A stretch of DNA of 64,000 bases from an uncultured Lachnospiraceae bacterium (GCA_947631505.1 CANRLR010000002.1:1-64000); one strand, 5' to 3'. Shown: positions 23,518 through 32,764, numbered from the stretch's first letter. The notes: generated by a model not told the origin, from the sequence alone. Made by a program: numbers and translations.

Positions 23518-24069
23518 ATGGAAAAACAGGAAGCAATTACATTATTTCACAGTATGCATCCGAATTTTTTTGAAAATGAGGACATTCAAAGTTTATCCGA
23601 GGATTGGACATTTGAGGAAATGCTTCTTCGACTTGAAGAATTTGACACGCACAAGTATGAAAAAAAATTAGATACATCAATTACGTTTGGCTTTTTTGAG
23701 GGAAATCGTGCGGAGTTATTAAAGGTTGTGGAACAGGTCGACTCGGACTGGGCAGAGTTTTTTGGTGGGGAAGACCGAGTGTTTTGTGGTTATCATAACG
23801 GAAAAGTGGTAAGTTTTTGTCATGTTAATAATATAGGCACCTATGAGGTAAACGGACAAAAATTGAAAATTGGCGGTCCAGGCTGTGTCGGAACGCTTCC
23901 AGAGTATCGAGATAAAGGTATCGGCCTCATAATGGTGAAGAAGGCAACACAGATTTTAAAGGACGAAGGTTACGACTACAGCTATATCCATTATACTTAT
24001 GTGGCACAGTGGTATGCGAAACTTGGGTATGAGACGATTTTGAAGTGGACAAAGAAGGGGATTTTGTGA
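23518..24069 (+). CDS. GNAT family N-acetyltransferase
   Basis: A 183-aa protein. A helical N-terminal extension (residues 1-80) is followed by a GNAT core with VGTLPEYRDKGIGLIMVKKA (motif A) and the ending WYAKLGYETILKW. The frame is open from 23467, but ATG 23518 carries GGAGGGG. It lies alone between a hypothetical gene and a Nudix remnant. Substrate unknown. Confidence 0.85.
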   Translation: MEKQEAITLFHSMHPNFFENEDIQSLSEDWTFEEMLLRLEEFDTHKYEKKLDTSITFGFFEGNRAELLKVVEQVDSDWAEFFGGEDRVFCGYHNGKVVSFCHVNNIGTYEVNGQKLKIGGPGCVGTLPEYRDKGIGLIMVKKATQILKDEGYDYSYIHYTYVAQWYAKLGYETILKWTKKGIL

Positions 24070-24107
24070 TTTAGATCGCAGCTTGTTTTTATTTATTGAA
24101 AAAATAA

Positions 24108-24591
24108 ATGAATGCACAGGGAATTGAAATGAGAGAGCATGTGGCATTAGAATATGGCACAGTGCAGACAGATGCTGGCGAAATGGAGGATTGTATGGAC
24201 GGAAGATTGAGAAATATGGCATCCATATATATATCAAAAGGTAATAAAATGTTGTTGCTCTACCGGCAGGGAGGCAGAGTGGTCAATGATGTCTGGGTTG
24301 GTTCTGCAGGTGGGCACTTTGAGGAATGTGACACTACGAAGAAGCAAGGGAGAAATCCGTCAGAATTATTATTTTTTTGCTGATTTGAAAGATGGTATTG
24401 ACGAGAGATTTTCTTCTGATGAAGGTGTCAGCAGATGGTTTCCTTTTTCAGAATTATTATCTTTGGAAATGCCATTTACGTCAAAATATGTGATAGAACA
24501 TTATCTGAATGTGGGATGCAGAACAGATATGATATATGGTGGGATTGCAGATGGCAAAAAAGTAATATTTACAGAAATGCCTGAGTTTTAA
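24108..24591 (+). pseudogene. Nudix hydrolase with the Nudix box deleted
   Basis: The first part (LRNMASIYISKGNKMLLLYR, VVNDVWVGSAGGHFEE) and the last part (LRNVTLRRSKGEIRQNYYFF to FTEMPEF) belong to one Nudix protein. About 25-30 residues that should contain the G-x5-E-x7-REUxEE catalytic box are missing, and the two halves are out of frame. The junction near 24308-24318 (TTTGAGGAATG) could be recombination between short TTGAGGAA-like repeats. Nothing catalytic remains. The N-terminal 25 codons before MASIY may derive from another gene. Confidence 0.8.
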
Positions 24592-24645
24592 GAGGAATTC
24601 AGAATCAGTTTTTCCTTTAGTATCAAAGACATCCCGCATTTTTTT

Positions 24646-24678
24646 GTGGTCTGTCTGGATAAAATCCAGACAGACCAC
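24646..24678. terminator. Perfect 15-bp hairpin between convergent genes
   Basis: Arms 24646-24660 (GTGGTCTGTCTGGAT) and 24664-24678 are exact complements with a three-base loop. On the plus strand a T-run precedes the stem, and TTCTGCTTTT follows. It lies between the Nudix remnant and the end of the histidine kinase, so probably a shared terminator. Confidence 0.7.
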
Positions 24679-24756
24679 TTCTGCTTTTGCGAGACAACTG
24701 CCGTAAATCCGCATGATTATTATGTAACCAGTATTCAGATGAAATCAAGAGATTTG

Positions 24757-27700
24757 TCAGCTTTCCTCTTTTTCTGACCGGCTGTCCAAAACCTGCCGGA
24801 TTGTTGATTTCAGCTTATCAATCTGAACTGGCTTCGTAATGTGTGCGTCCATGCCAGAGTCAATGGCATCCAGTACATCGTCCACAAAGGCATTCGCCGT
24901 CATGGCAATGATAGGGATAATTTTTGCCTCTGGATGGCTGCTGGCCCGGATGGTTCTGGTGGCCTCATAGCCGTTCATGACTGGCATCTGTACATCCATC
25001 AAAATCAGGTCATAAGTATCAGGCGGGGAATTTAGGAAAGCGTCCACCGCCTCCTGTCCGTTTCCGACCGCCTCGCATATGGCACCTTGGGATGATAGGA
25101 TTTTCATCAGGATAATATGATTTGCTTCGATGTCGTCCACCACTAGGATGTGCTTGCCCCGGACAACGCTGTCCATGGTCTTCTCTGCCTGTTGCGGGGC
25201 GTCTACCACCTGACAGATAGCTTCCTTAAAAGTACTAATGAAAAAAGGTTTTGGCATGAAGTGGTCTACGCCGATTTCCATGGCTTCCTGCTCAATCTCG
25301 CTCCAGTCGTAGGCGGTGAGCAATAGGATAGGTATATTCTCGGGGTAGCTCTTGCGGATAAGACGGGCGGTCTCGAGTCCGTCCAGACCTGGCATCTTCC
25401 AGTCTAGAAGTATTAAATCGTAAGGCTTGCCTGTTTGCCGGGCTTTCTCCATCATTTGGATGGCAGCTTCGCCGCCGGTGGCGTATTCCACCAATACCCC
25501 GGTCTCCCGCATGGTGTGGACCACGTTTTGGCAGACATCCTCGTCATCGTCCACCACCAGCATCTTGCCCAGACTGTGATCGGTCCAAAACTTAGGGTTG
25601 TCTTCTCGTTCCTGAATAGGAAGTTCCAATTCCACCACGAAGGTACTGCCTTCGCCCAATTTGCTTTCCACTTTGATGCTGCCGCTCATCAGGTCAACTA
25701 AGCTCTTGGTGATGGCCATGCCCAGACCGGTGCCCTGAATTTCATGGGTGACTCTGGTATCCTCCCGGGTGAACGGATCGAAAATTACTTTCAAAAAATC
25801 TTCGCTCATGCCCAGACCGTTGTCGCTGATTGTAAAGCGGATACGGCTGTAATTGTCCACCACCTGAGGCAGCTCATCCACCCGCATTTCAATGGTCCCG
25901 TTTTCTGGTGTATATTTCACAGAGTTTGACAGCAGGTTAATCAGAATCTGGTTAATCCGCATCTTATCGCCCAGCAGGTGTTCGAAGTTCAAATGGGAAG
26001 TAAAAATGTCGAAAGTCTGGTTCTTCGCCTTGGTCTGTGGACGGATGATTGTGTTGATCTCCTCAATGACTTCGGCCAGATTCATTTCAACTAGATTTAG
26101 CGTAGTACTGCCGCTCTCAATCTTGTTCATGTCCAGCACGTCGTTGATGAGACCGAGCAGATGCTTACTGGCGGCGTCAATACGCTGAACGTATTCTTTG
26201 ACCAAAATAGGATTATCGACTTCATCCTGTATCAGGGAAAGAAATCCAATGATGGCGTTCATAGGTGTACGGATATCATGGCTGACGCTGCTCAGGAACG
26301 AGGTTTTGGCCTCGTTTGCAGCCTCAGCCATGTGCAGGGCATCCTCAAGGATTGCCTTCTGTTGCTGTTCCTTGCGGACGATTTCGTCAATATTCCGGAA
26401 TCCGGCCAGTGCGAGAGGCTCTGTCTGACCCTCTTTCTGGTACGACACATAGGTAAATTGATAATCGTGAATTTCCTCTCCAATCCGGACATGGTAGGTC
26501 CCTGTATACTCTGGGTTAGCGGCCAGTGCTTCCTTGACACGCTCTAAGGAAAGAGCCTCTGCCAGATATTCTTTGTCCTCCTCTAGAACCCGGTTCTCAA
26601 TGTACTTGTGCAAAACCTCAGAATAGGGATACTCCTCTTTACTCTTCCGGTCCAGACCGGGAGTCAGATAGCCTTCTAACTTCACGATTCGAATGTTGGC
26701 GTTTCGCATGTTCAGTGTGTATACGTTAAGGTAATCCCGGCTCAGGGCACTGACAATGGCCAACTGTTCCTCCATTTCCTGTTTGGTCTGTTCCGTAGTT
26801 CGGAGAAGTTTATTATTCCATCGGGAACGCAGATAGAGAAAGAGCATCACGCCAATGCTTGAGGCAATCAGTACGGACAGCAGGAACGCCATCTCCGGGT
26901 GGACCGATATATATTTCGCAAAAGTCACATTTTCCGGTGTGCCGGCGGTATACTTGGTAGCCAGCTGGCTGCGAACATCATCCGGTACTTGTTGAATGCA
27001 TTTGTTCAGGATCGTAATCAGTTCATGGTCACTGTTGTTGCAGATATACATGTTGAACATGAGCGGCTTGGAATCAATCATGCTGAACTGGAGAGAATTT
27101 GTGAGGTCATTATTAACAAAGTACTGTGCCGAATACGTGCGGACAAAGGCAGCGTCTGTCTTTCCATCCAAAACAGCCTGTAACGCACCTTCCGGGGTTG
27201 GATAGGAAAAGATGTGAGCGTTTTTGAACTGTTTATGTTCTAGGGGAAGGTCTTCCTGACCTTCCGTCACAGCCAAAGAGGTGACGGAACCGCTGAAATT
27301 TTTACGAGTCAACAGAGCTGTGCCTGTATTCATGTAGGCATCGGTCAAAAATCCACCGTCAGTATAATTATTCTCTGTGGAGGAGAGCTGCTGCCAATCT
27401 ACCACTACGTCCACACCACCGTTCTCCTTGAGCCGTTTATATTCTGCTTTGTTCTTCGGTACAATCATCTCATATGGCAGTCCGGCCTTCTGCATCAGGT
27501 TGTCAAAGTAATCCGGTAGGATTCCTTTCAGTTTTCCGTCCTCCACATAGGAATAGGGCTTCCGATCAATCATAGATGTTGCGGTAATATGTTTTTTCCC
27601 AGAAGCGACCGCTTGTATGTAATCTTTCTCTCGTGGAGTAAAGGCATTAGAGGAAGAACTGCTGTTTCCATAATATTTGAAATATAAAACATTTGCCCAG

Positions 27701-28455
27701 TCCCCTTCATTGATGTTCATCTGTCCGATGGCGTAGTTAATCTCATCTAAAATGTCCTGATCTTCTTTCCGTGCAATGGCATAGAAATAATCGGTCTCGA
27801 TGGTATCTAGAATTTTTTCATTTTCCGACTGACGCAGATTGCTGGTGAGTATTGCATCAATGGTCCCGTTCTGCAGATCTGTCTCCAGTTTGCTGGGGTC
27901 GTTGTATTCCCGGGTATGGTAGGTAAATCCATTCTCCTCCGCGAAGCTAGGCAGGCTCTGGTTCTGGCTGCTTCCGGCCAGCAATCCTACTGTCATGCCG
28001 TTGTATGTGCTGTAATCTCCGGAACGGATCTGTGTGTTTTGTTCCTGAATGGATAATACTGTACTGTTGCGTTCAATTGGGAGGGAGAATGCGAAGGTTT
28101 CTGCCCGCTGTTTGGTTTTTCTGGCAGACGTTACCACGTCGATTTCGCCACGTTCCAGCATGTCCAGCATCTCCTCCCAAGACTTGTCATAGCCGGTATA
28201 TACGAAATTCAAATGGGAGTATTGGGAGATCAGGTTCAGTAGATCAATGCCATAACCGGTATAAACGCCGTTACTGTCCCGCATATGGTAGCCATCAAAG
28301 AAAAAAACGCCCGCTTTCACCGTTCGGTTGTTCGTCGTTTTCGCCGCAGCCACGAATGGAATGTTAGATAAGATTAACACAAAACACACAGACAGTGCAA
28401 AAATTTGTTTGGTGTATGACCAGTTAAGCAGATGTCTTCTTTGTTTTCTTTTCAT
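24757..28455 (-). CDS. BvgS-like hybrid sensor histidine kinase with two receiver domains
   Basis: A 1232-aa membrane protein. A signal/TM helix (residues about 15-36) precedes two periplasmic SBP_bac_3 modules (about 40-270 and 285-515), and a second TM lies at about 522-545. A PAS-like region follows (about 560-690), then HisKA with SSVSHDIRTPMNAIIGFL, HATPase with SDNGLGMS and GTGLGMAI, receiver 1 (VVDDDEDV, LILLDWKMPGLDG) and receiver 2 (VVDDIEANH, LILMDVQMPVMNG). Paired Venus-flytrap domains usually sense amino-acid-like ligands. There is no HPt or DNA-binding output, so a separate partner is needed; none is adjacent. GC content is visibly higher than in the flanks. Confidence 0.93.
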   Translation of the reverse strand: MKRKQRRHLLNWSYTKQIFALSVCFVLILSNIPFVAAAKTTNNRTVKAGVFFFDGYHMRDSNGVYTGYGIDLLNLISQYSHLNFVYTGYDKSWEEMLDMLERGEIDVVTSARKTKQRAETFAFSLPIERNSTVLSIQEQNTQIRSGDYSTYNGMTVGLLAGSSQNQSLPSFAEENGFTYHTREYNDPSKLETDLQNGTIDAILTSNLRQSENEKILDTIETDYFYAIARKEDQDILDEINYAIGQMNINEGDWANVLYFKYYGNSSSSSNAFTPREKDYIQAVASGKKHITATSMIDRKPYSYVEDGKLKGILPDYFDNLMQKAGLPYEMIVPKNKAEYKRLKENGGVDVVVDWQQLSSTENNYTDGGFLTDAYMNTGTALLTRKNFSGSVTSLAVTEGQEDLPLEHKQFKNAHIFSYPTPEGALQAVLDGKTDAAFVRTYSAQYFVNNDLTNSLQFSMIDSKPLMFNMYICNNSDHELITILNKCIQQVPDDVRSQLATKYTAGTPENVTFAKYISVHPEMAFLLSVLIASSIGVMLFLYLRSRWNNKLLRTTEQTKQEMEEQLAIVSALSRDYLNVYTLNMRNANIRIVKLEGYLTPGLDRKSKEEYPYSEVLHKYIENRVLEEDKEYLAEALSLERVKEALAANPEYTGTYHVRIGEEIHDYQFTYVSYQKEGQTEPLALAGFRNIDEIVRKEQQQKAILEDALHMAEAANEAKTSFLSSVSHDIRTPMNAIIGFLSLIQDEVDNPILVKEYVQRIDAASKHLLGLINDVLDMNKIESGSTTLNLVEMNLAEVIEEINTIIRPQTKAKNQTFDIFTSHLNFEHLLGDKMRINQILINLLSNSVKYTPENGTIEMRVDELPQVVDNYSRIRFTISDNGLGMSEDFLKVIFDPFTREDTRVTHEIQGTGLGMAITKSLVDLMSGSIKVESKLGEGSTFVVELELPIQEREDNPKFWTDHSLGKMLVVDDDEDVCQNVVHTMRETGVLVEYATGGEAAIQMMEKARQTGKPYDLILLDWKMPGLDGLETARLIRKSYPENIPILLLTAYDWSEIEQEAMEIGVDHFMPKPFFISTFKEAICQVVDAPQQAEKTMDSVVRGKHILVVDDIEANHIILMKILSSQGAICEAVGNGQEAVDAFLNSPPDTYDLILMDVQMPVMNGYEATRTIRASSHPEAKIIPIIAMTANAFVDDVLDAIDSGMDAHITKPVQIDKLKSTIRQVLDSRSEKEES

Positions 28456-28716
28456 TTGATCAAGTCCTTTTTTTCATTTATCTTAGTACCTGCATGTATA
28501 GGAATGCTGGATAGGCAGATTTTTCGACCAGACAGCATGAATACAGGTTCTTAAAAAAAATTGCCCTCAAAGCCAGCTGCCGTCAGGAAGAAGCTTGTTA
28601 CTTGATATTATATTCTTTTCTATCCGCTCATTCAAGGGAAAATTAAGAAATAAATATATTATGGAAATGCCAATCTGACTATGTTATACTTGAAAAAAAC
28701 GTGGAACGGAGAAAAA

Positions 28717-28791
28717 ATGGCATCAGCAAGAAGGAGAATTATCGTTTGGTTAGCAACGATGGTGAGATATGAAGGAGATGGTACACTATGA
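28717..28791 (+). other. Candidate 24-codon leader ORF coupled to the GNAT gene
   Basis: ATG 28717 behind AACGGAGAA encodes MASARRRIIVWLATMVRYEG plus four residues. It stops with TGA overlapping the ATG of the GNAT gene (ATGA). A TATACT-like -10 lies at 28685-28690. The overlap suggests translational coupling or a regulatory peptide; it could also be chance. Confidence 0.4.
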
Positions 28792-29246
28792 ATATACGAC
28801 CAATGAATGTAAGCGACTATGACGCTGTTGATTGCCTGATGCAGAAATTACATAAGGTACATGTATTAGGGCGTCCGGATTTATATGTTGATATGGAACA
28901 CCCTTATTCAAAGCAGGAGTTTGAGGCTCTGGTAAAAGATGAAAATGTAATTTCTATTTTAGCAGAAGAAGAGCAGAATGTATTAGGAATTTGTGTTGTG
29001 AAGATGCGGGAACGCAGCATGATGGTGGATATGAGTACGGCATATATGGACGATTTGATTGTGGAAGATTCCTGCCGCAGACAGGGAATTGCGGAAGAAC
29101 TCTTTTGTTATGCGGAGAAAGAAGCAAAAGAAAAAGGTGCAAAAAGACTTGATCTGATGGTCTGGTCTTTTAATGAAGATGCGATTGCATTTTATAAAAA
29201 AATGGGAATGACACCACAGCGATATATATTTGAGAAAAAGTTCTGA
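28788..29246 (+). CDS. GNAT family N-acetyltransferase
   Basis: A 152-aa GNAT protein with YMDDLIVEDSCRRQGIAEEL (motif A) and FNEDAIAFYKKMGMTPQRYI (motif B), of the general RimI/aminoglycoside-type architecture. AAGGAGATGG precedes the ATG, which overlaps the end of a candidate leader ORF. The 28456-28716 gap between the divergent kinase and this unit holds only AT-rich promoter-like DNA. Substrate unknown. Confidence 0.88.
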   Translation: MNIRPMNVSDYDAVDCLMQKLHKVHVLGRPDLYVDMEHPYSKQEFEALVKDENVISILAEEEQNVLGICVVKMRERSMMVDMSTAYMDDLIVEDSCRRQGIAEELFCYAEKEAKEKGAKRLDLMVWSFNEDAIAFYKKMGMTPQRYIFEKKF

Positions 29247-29369
29247 AGACAAGTGATGCTTGCAAAATATATCAGGGGAAATGTTAAATAGTCTAATTAT
29301 AAGCAGAATTTTTCAAAATAGAAAGTAATAGACACGAATCAGATCTTACATCTTGGAAGGAGTCAGGGA

Positions 29370-30164
29370 ATGGAGATAAGAAATCAGGAAATTGATAATG
29401 GAAAAGCCTTTGATTGGGGGAGGACATCGAAAGAATATGCAAAATATCGTGATATATATCCCAAGGAATTTTATGATAAATTAGCAGAGCTTTCTCTGGG
29501 TGTAAAAGGACAGAGTGTACTGGACATCGGGACGGGGACAGGTGTGATTCCAAGAAATATGTATCGCTATGGTGCAGACTGGACAGGGGTGGACATTTCA
29601 GAAAATCAGATTGTGTATGCAAAGCAGCTCAGCCGGGAGGAGGGAATGGATATCCGTTTCTTGGTTTCTGCCGCAGAAGATATTGATTTTCCAGATGGAA
29701 GTTTTGATACTATCATTGCCTGTCAGTGTTTTATGTATTTTGATAAAGAGATTCTTTTGCCGAAAATTCACCGGATGCTAAAAAAAGATGGACATTTTGC
29801 CGTACTCTTTATGGCATGGCTGCCGGAGGAAAGTGAGATAGCGAAAACCAGTGAAGAGATGGTATTAAAATATAATCCGTCATGGTCAGGCGGGCATATG
29901 ACGAGGTATACTTTGGAGACACCACCATGGTGTAAAGATATGTTTGAACCGGTGCATAGGTTGACTTATGATTTACCTGTCACTTTTACCAGAGACAGCT
30001 GGCATGGCAGGATGAAAGCGTGCCGTGGTATGGGGGCTTCTTCTTTGAGTGAGGGTGAAATTGCTGCATGGGAAAGAGAACATTTGACATATATGCAGAC
30101 AGTGCCGGAAGTTTTTGATATTTTGCATTATGTGACAATTTTGGATGTGAAGAAACTGGGCTGA
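29370..30164 (+). CDS. Class I SAM-dependent methyltransferase
   Basis: A 264-aa cytosolic methyltransferase of the UbiE/Methyltransf_11 type. Motif I is VLDIGTGTGVIPRNM (residues about 51-65), the acidic strand is GVDISENQI, and motif III is DGSFDTIIACQCFMYF. C-terminal residues 170-260 form a substrate lid. TTGGAAGGAG precedes the ATG. It is flanked by a GNAT and an APH gene, again resistance-type enzymes in single-gene units. Acceptor unknown. Confidence 0.9.
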   Translation: MEIRNQEIDNGKAFDWGRTSKEYAKYRDIYPKEFYDKLAELSLGVKGQSVLDIGTGTGVIPRNMYRYGADWTGVDISENQIVYAKQLSREEGMDIRFLVSAAEDIDFPDGSFDTIIACQCFMYFDKEILLPKIHRMLKKDGHFAVLFMAWLPEESEIAKTSEEMVLKYNPSWSGGHMTRYTLETPPWCKDMFEPVHRLTYDLPVTFTRDSWHGRMKACRGMGASSLSEGEIAAWEREHLTYMQTVPEVFDILHYVTILDVKKLG

Positions 30165-30268
30165 GTGGCATTCCTCTGGTGAAAAGGAATAGTTAAAACA
30201 GGGGAAATCAGATAAGCTGATGTATTTATGAATTTGTCACAACTTAAAGGTGATAGGAGGTATCTGAT

Positions 30269-31051
30269 ATGCAGTTTCCAAAGAAAATATCGGAATTGAT
30301 TTCAGGAGAAGACTATGAAACAGATAGTATTGGTATGTCAGATTCTTCCATCCGGCTTTTTCGTGATAAGGTATTAAAGGTACAGAAAAAAAGCCGGGAA
30401 TCGGAGAATGAATACCGTATGATGTTATGGCTGGAGGACAAACTTCCGGTTCCCAAAGTGATTGCCTATGAACAGATGGGCAATTTTTCTTATTTGCTTA
30501 TGAGCAAATGTGGAGGAGAAATGGCCTGTGAGCAGAAGTTCATGGAAAATCCAAAGAAATTGGCTGTCATGCTTGCGGGTGGGTTAAAAAGTCTTTGGAA
30601 TATTGATATATCAGATTGTCCGGCGGACTGGAGTTTGAAAAATAAGCTTTCCGATGCGAAGTATAATGTGGAACATGGCTTGGTTGACTTGGAGCATGCC
30701 GAAAAGGATACTTTCGGTAAAGATGGGTTTCAAAATCCGGAGAAATTGCTGCAATGGCTTTATGATAACCAGCCAAAAGAGGAATTGGTCTTGTCGCATG
30801 GAGATTATTGTCTTCCCAATATTTTTTTTGAAGGTGACAGAGTAGGTTATATTGACCTTGGCAGAACAGGTATTGCGGATAAATGGTGTGATATTGCTAT
30901 CTGTTATCGCAGTTTGTTACATAATTATGCTGGGAAATATAATGGAAGGGCATACTCAGGCTGGGACGAATTGTTCTTGTTTCAGGAACTTGGAATAGAG
31001 CCGGATATGGAAAAACTAAAATACTATATTTTGCTGGATGAATTATTTTAG
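30269..31051 (+). CDS. APH(3')-like aminoglycoside phosphotransferase
   Basis: A 260-aa protein colinear with APH(3')-IIIa-type enzymes. An N-lobe (VLKVQKKSRESENEYRMMLW, conserved Lys and Glu) is followed by the catalytic loop LSHGDYCLPNIFFEGDRVGY, with the Mg loop IDLGRTGIADKWCDIA and the family ending KLKYYILLDELF. The catalytic Asp (HGD) and Mg-binding Asp (IDLG) are present, as is the C-terminal LDELF that contacts drug in this family. Full length, with GATAGGAGG before the ATG. Kanamycin/neomycin phosphorylation is the family role; drug range cannot be read. Confidence 0.85.
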   Translation: MQFPKKISELISGEDYETDSIGMSDSSIRLFRDKVLKVQKKSRESENEYRMMLWLEDKLPVPKVIAYEQMGNFSYLLMSKCGGEMACEQKFMENPKKLAVMLAGGLKSLWNIDISDCPADWSLKNKLSDAKYNVEHGLVDLEHAEKDTFGKDGFQNPEKLLQWLYDNQPKEELVLSHGDYCLPNIFFEGDRVGYIDLGRTGIADKWCDIAICYRSLLHNYAGKYNGRAYSGWDELFLFQELGIEPDMEKLKYYILLDELF

Positions 31052-31065
31052 TCAAAACCTTTTGA

Positions 31066-31161
31066 CTGGCACCGCCAACCTTTACGATTGAGCAGCCGCA
31101 CTGCCTGCATTGTGGCAATTGCATGAATATCTGTCGGCAGCGTGCGGTGGTAAAAAGATAG
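31066..31161 (+). pseudogene. C-terminal 4Fe-4S ferredoxin fragment
   Basis: The frame after TGA 31063 reads LAPPTFTIEQPH, then CLHCGNCMNICRQRAVVKR and TAG. CLHCGNCMNIC is a complete CxxCxxCxxxC cluster motif with the final Pro replaced by Arg. There is no start codon, so this is a gene remnant between the APH and macrodomain genes. A small palindrome (AGTCAAAA/TTTTGACT, 31050-31067) marks its upstream edge. Confidence 0.6.
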
Positions 31162-31215
31162 AAGTATGAAAAATTTTGCTGGGTAAAATGCCGGCACACA
31201 GAAATGAGGGAGACA

Positions 31216-31986
31216 ATGACACAACAAGATAGAAGAATTTATCTCATTCAGGAACTGCTGAATGAGCAGTCACAATATGGGAATATCAAAGTTCCAGAAA
31301 GTGAGAAAGGACAAACGGAGTTACTTCGTTCTCTTTTCAATACACGTCTGCCGGAGAGTGCAAGTGATGAGTTCTTAGAAATACAGGATGCTTATTTGCG
31401 TGAAGAAATAGAAAAGAAAGGTATTACAGATTTATCGGATCTTAACGCAATAGAAAAAGAGATTTATCTTTGGAAAGGTGATATTACTACGCTTAAATGT
31501 GATGCGATTGTCAATGCTGCCAACTCACAGATGCTTGGCTGCTTTTGCCCGAATCACGGCTGTATCGACAATGCGATACATACTTTTTCGGGTGTTCAGC
31601 TTCGTCTGGCCTGTGCAGAGCTAATGAGAGAACAAGGGCATGAGGAGAAAACCGGCAGAGCTAAAATTACATCGGCCTATAATCTCCCGTGCAACTATGT
31701 CATTCATACGGTCGGTCCGATTATTTACGGCTGGCTTAGGAAAAATGACAAAGAACAGCTTATGTCCTGTTATCGCTCCTGTTTGGAACTTGCAGAGGAA
31801 AATAATATAAAAAGCATTGCTTTCTGCTGTATTTCTACGGGAGAGTTTCATTTTCCTAACGATAAGGCAGCAGAGATTGCGGTACAGACAGTAAGACAGT
31901 ATAAAGAGCAGACACATAGTAAAATAGAGGTGATTTTTAATGTTTTTAAAGAGTCCGATTACAACATCTACCGGGGATTATTTTAA
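31216..31986 (+). CDS. Zn-macrodomain protein-ADP-ribose hydrolase
   Basis: A 256-aa protein. A helical N-terminal extension (residues 1-75) precedes a macrodomain with KGDITTLKCDAIVNAANSQM (ADP-ribose binding Asn/Asp). The zinc-binding variant loop CFCPNHGCIDNAIHT is typical of the SauMac/SpyMac family that removes ADP-ribose from proteins. GPI and CCISTGEFHFP supply the phosphate loops. The frame opens four codons earlier, but GAGGGAG fits ATG 31216. No adjacent sirtuin or lipoate partner is seen, unlike the linked operons known in other Firmicutes. Confidence 0.88.
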   Translation: MTQQDRRIYLIQELLNEQSQYGNIKVPESEKGQTELLRSLFNTRLPESASDEFLEIQDAYLREEIEKKGITDLSDLNAIEKEIYLWKGDITTLKCDAIVNAANSQMLGCFCPNHGCIDNAIHTFSGVQLRLACAELMREQGHEEKTGRAKITSAYNLPCNYVIHTVGPIIYGWLRKNDKEQLMSCYRSCLELAEENNIKSIAFCCISTGEFHFPNDKAAEIAVQTVRQYKEQTHSKIEVIFNVFKESDYNIYRGLF

Positions 31987-32086
31987 ACAGATTGAACGAT
32001 TAGAAAACGAAATGAAAACAGCAGTGAGCGCTGCTTCTTGCGATTCCCAATATCCTATGTTATGATGAGGAAATGGAGGAAACTGT

Positions 32087-32764
32087 ATGAAAGTAACATA
32101 TATTGCCCATAGCGGTTTCTTAGTGGAAACCAAAGTATGCTATTTTATTTTTGATTATTATAAGGGAGAACTTCCAACACTTGATAAAACGAAACCAGTT
32201 CTTGTTTTTTGCAGTCATTCCCATCAGGATCATTATAATCCGCAGATTTTTTCCCTATTGCGGGAGCAGGGCATGGAACAGGTCACAGCAGTTCTGGCAA
32301 ATGACATTTCCAAGAGTAAATATCCATCTGGTGACGTGGAGTGTATTCGTGTACGGCATGATGAAATGTATGAACTGCCCGGTAAAACCAAACTTCGCAC
32401 GTTGCTTTCTACGGATGCGGGAGTAGCTTTTTTGGTAACGTGTCCACAAGGAACCATTTACCACGCGGGAGATTTGAATGACTGGGTGTGGGAAGGAGAA
32501 CCGGAGCAGGAGAATCGTCAGATGACAGGAAGCTATCGGCATGAGATACAGAAATTACAGCATTGTACCATTGATGTGGCATTTGTGCCACTGGATCCAA
32601 GACAGGGGAAGTATTATGCAGAGGGGATGCTCTATTTTTTAAAGACAGTAGAGGTGAGGGCCGTTTATCCGATGCATTATTGGAAAATGCCAGAGATTAT
32701 TGATACATTTTTAGCGGAGTATCCTCAGTACCGGAACACGATAATAATGAATCATGAAAAGTAG
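32087..32764 (+). CDS. MBL-fold metallo-hydrolase
   Basis: A 225-aa metallo-beta-lactamase fold protein. MKVTYIAHSGFLVET begins the fold, CSHSHQDHY (H-x-H-x-D-H, residues about 44-52) is the metal site, and HAGDLNDW and the late VYPMHYW provide further ligands. It resembles UlaG-like or RomA-like hydrolases rather than drug-active beta-lactamases; there is no signal peptide. AATGGAGG precedes the ATG. Confidence 0.88.
   Translation: MKVTYIAHSGFLVETKVCYFIFDYYKGELPTLDKTKPVLVFCSHSHQDHYNPQIFSLLREQGMEQVTAVLANDISKSKYPSGDVECIRVRHDEMYELPGKTKLRTLLSTDAGVAFLVTCPQGTIYHAGDLNDWVWEGEPEQENRQMTGSYRHEIQKLQHCTIDVAFVPLDPRQGKYYAEGMLYFLKTVEVRAVYPMHYWKMPEIIDTFLAEYPQYRNTIIMNHEK

Noticed and set aside
24841-28367. 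Plus-strand ORFs opposite the histidine kinase
   Set aside because: They are antisense by-products of a GC-richer gene with strong codon bias; none has a ribosome site or a recognisable domain.
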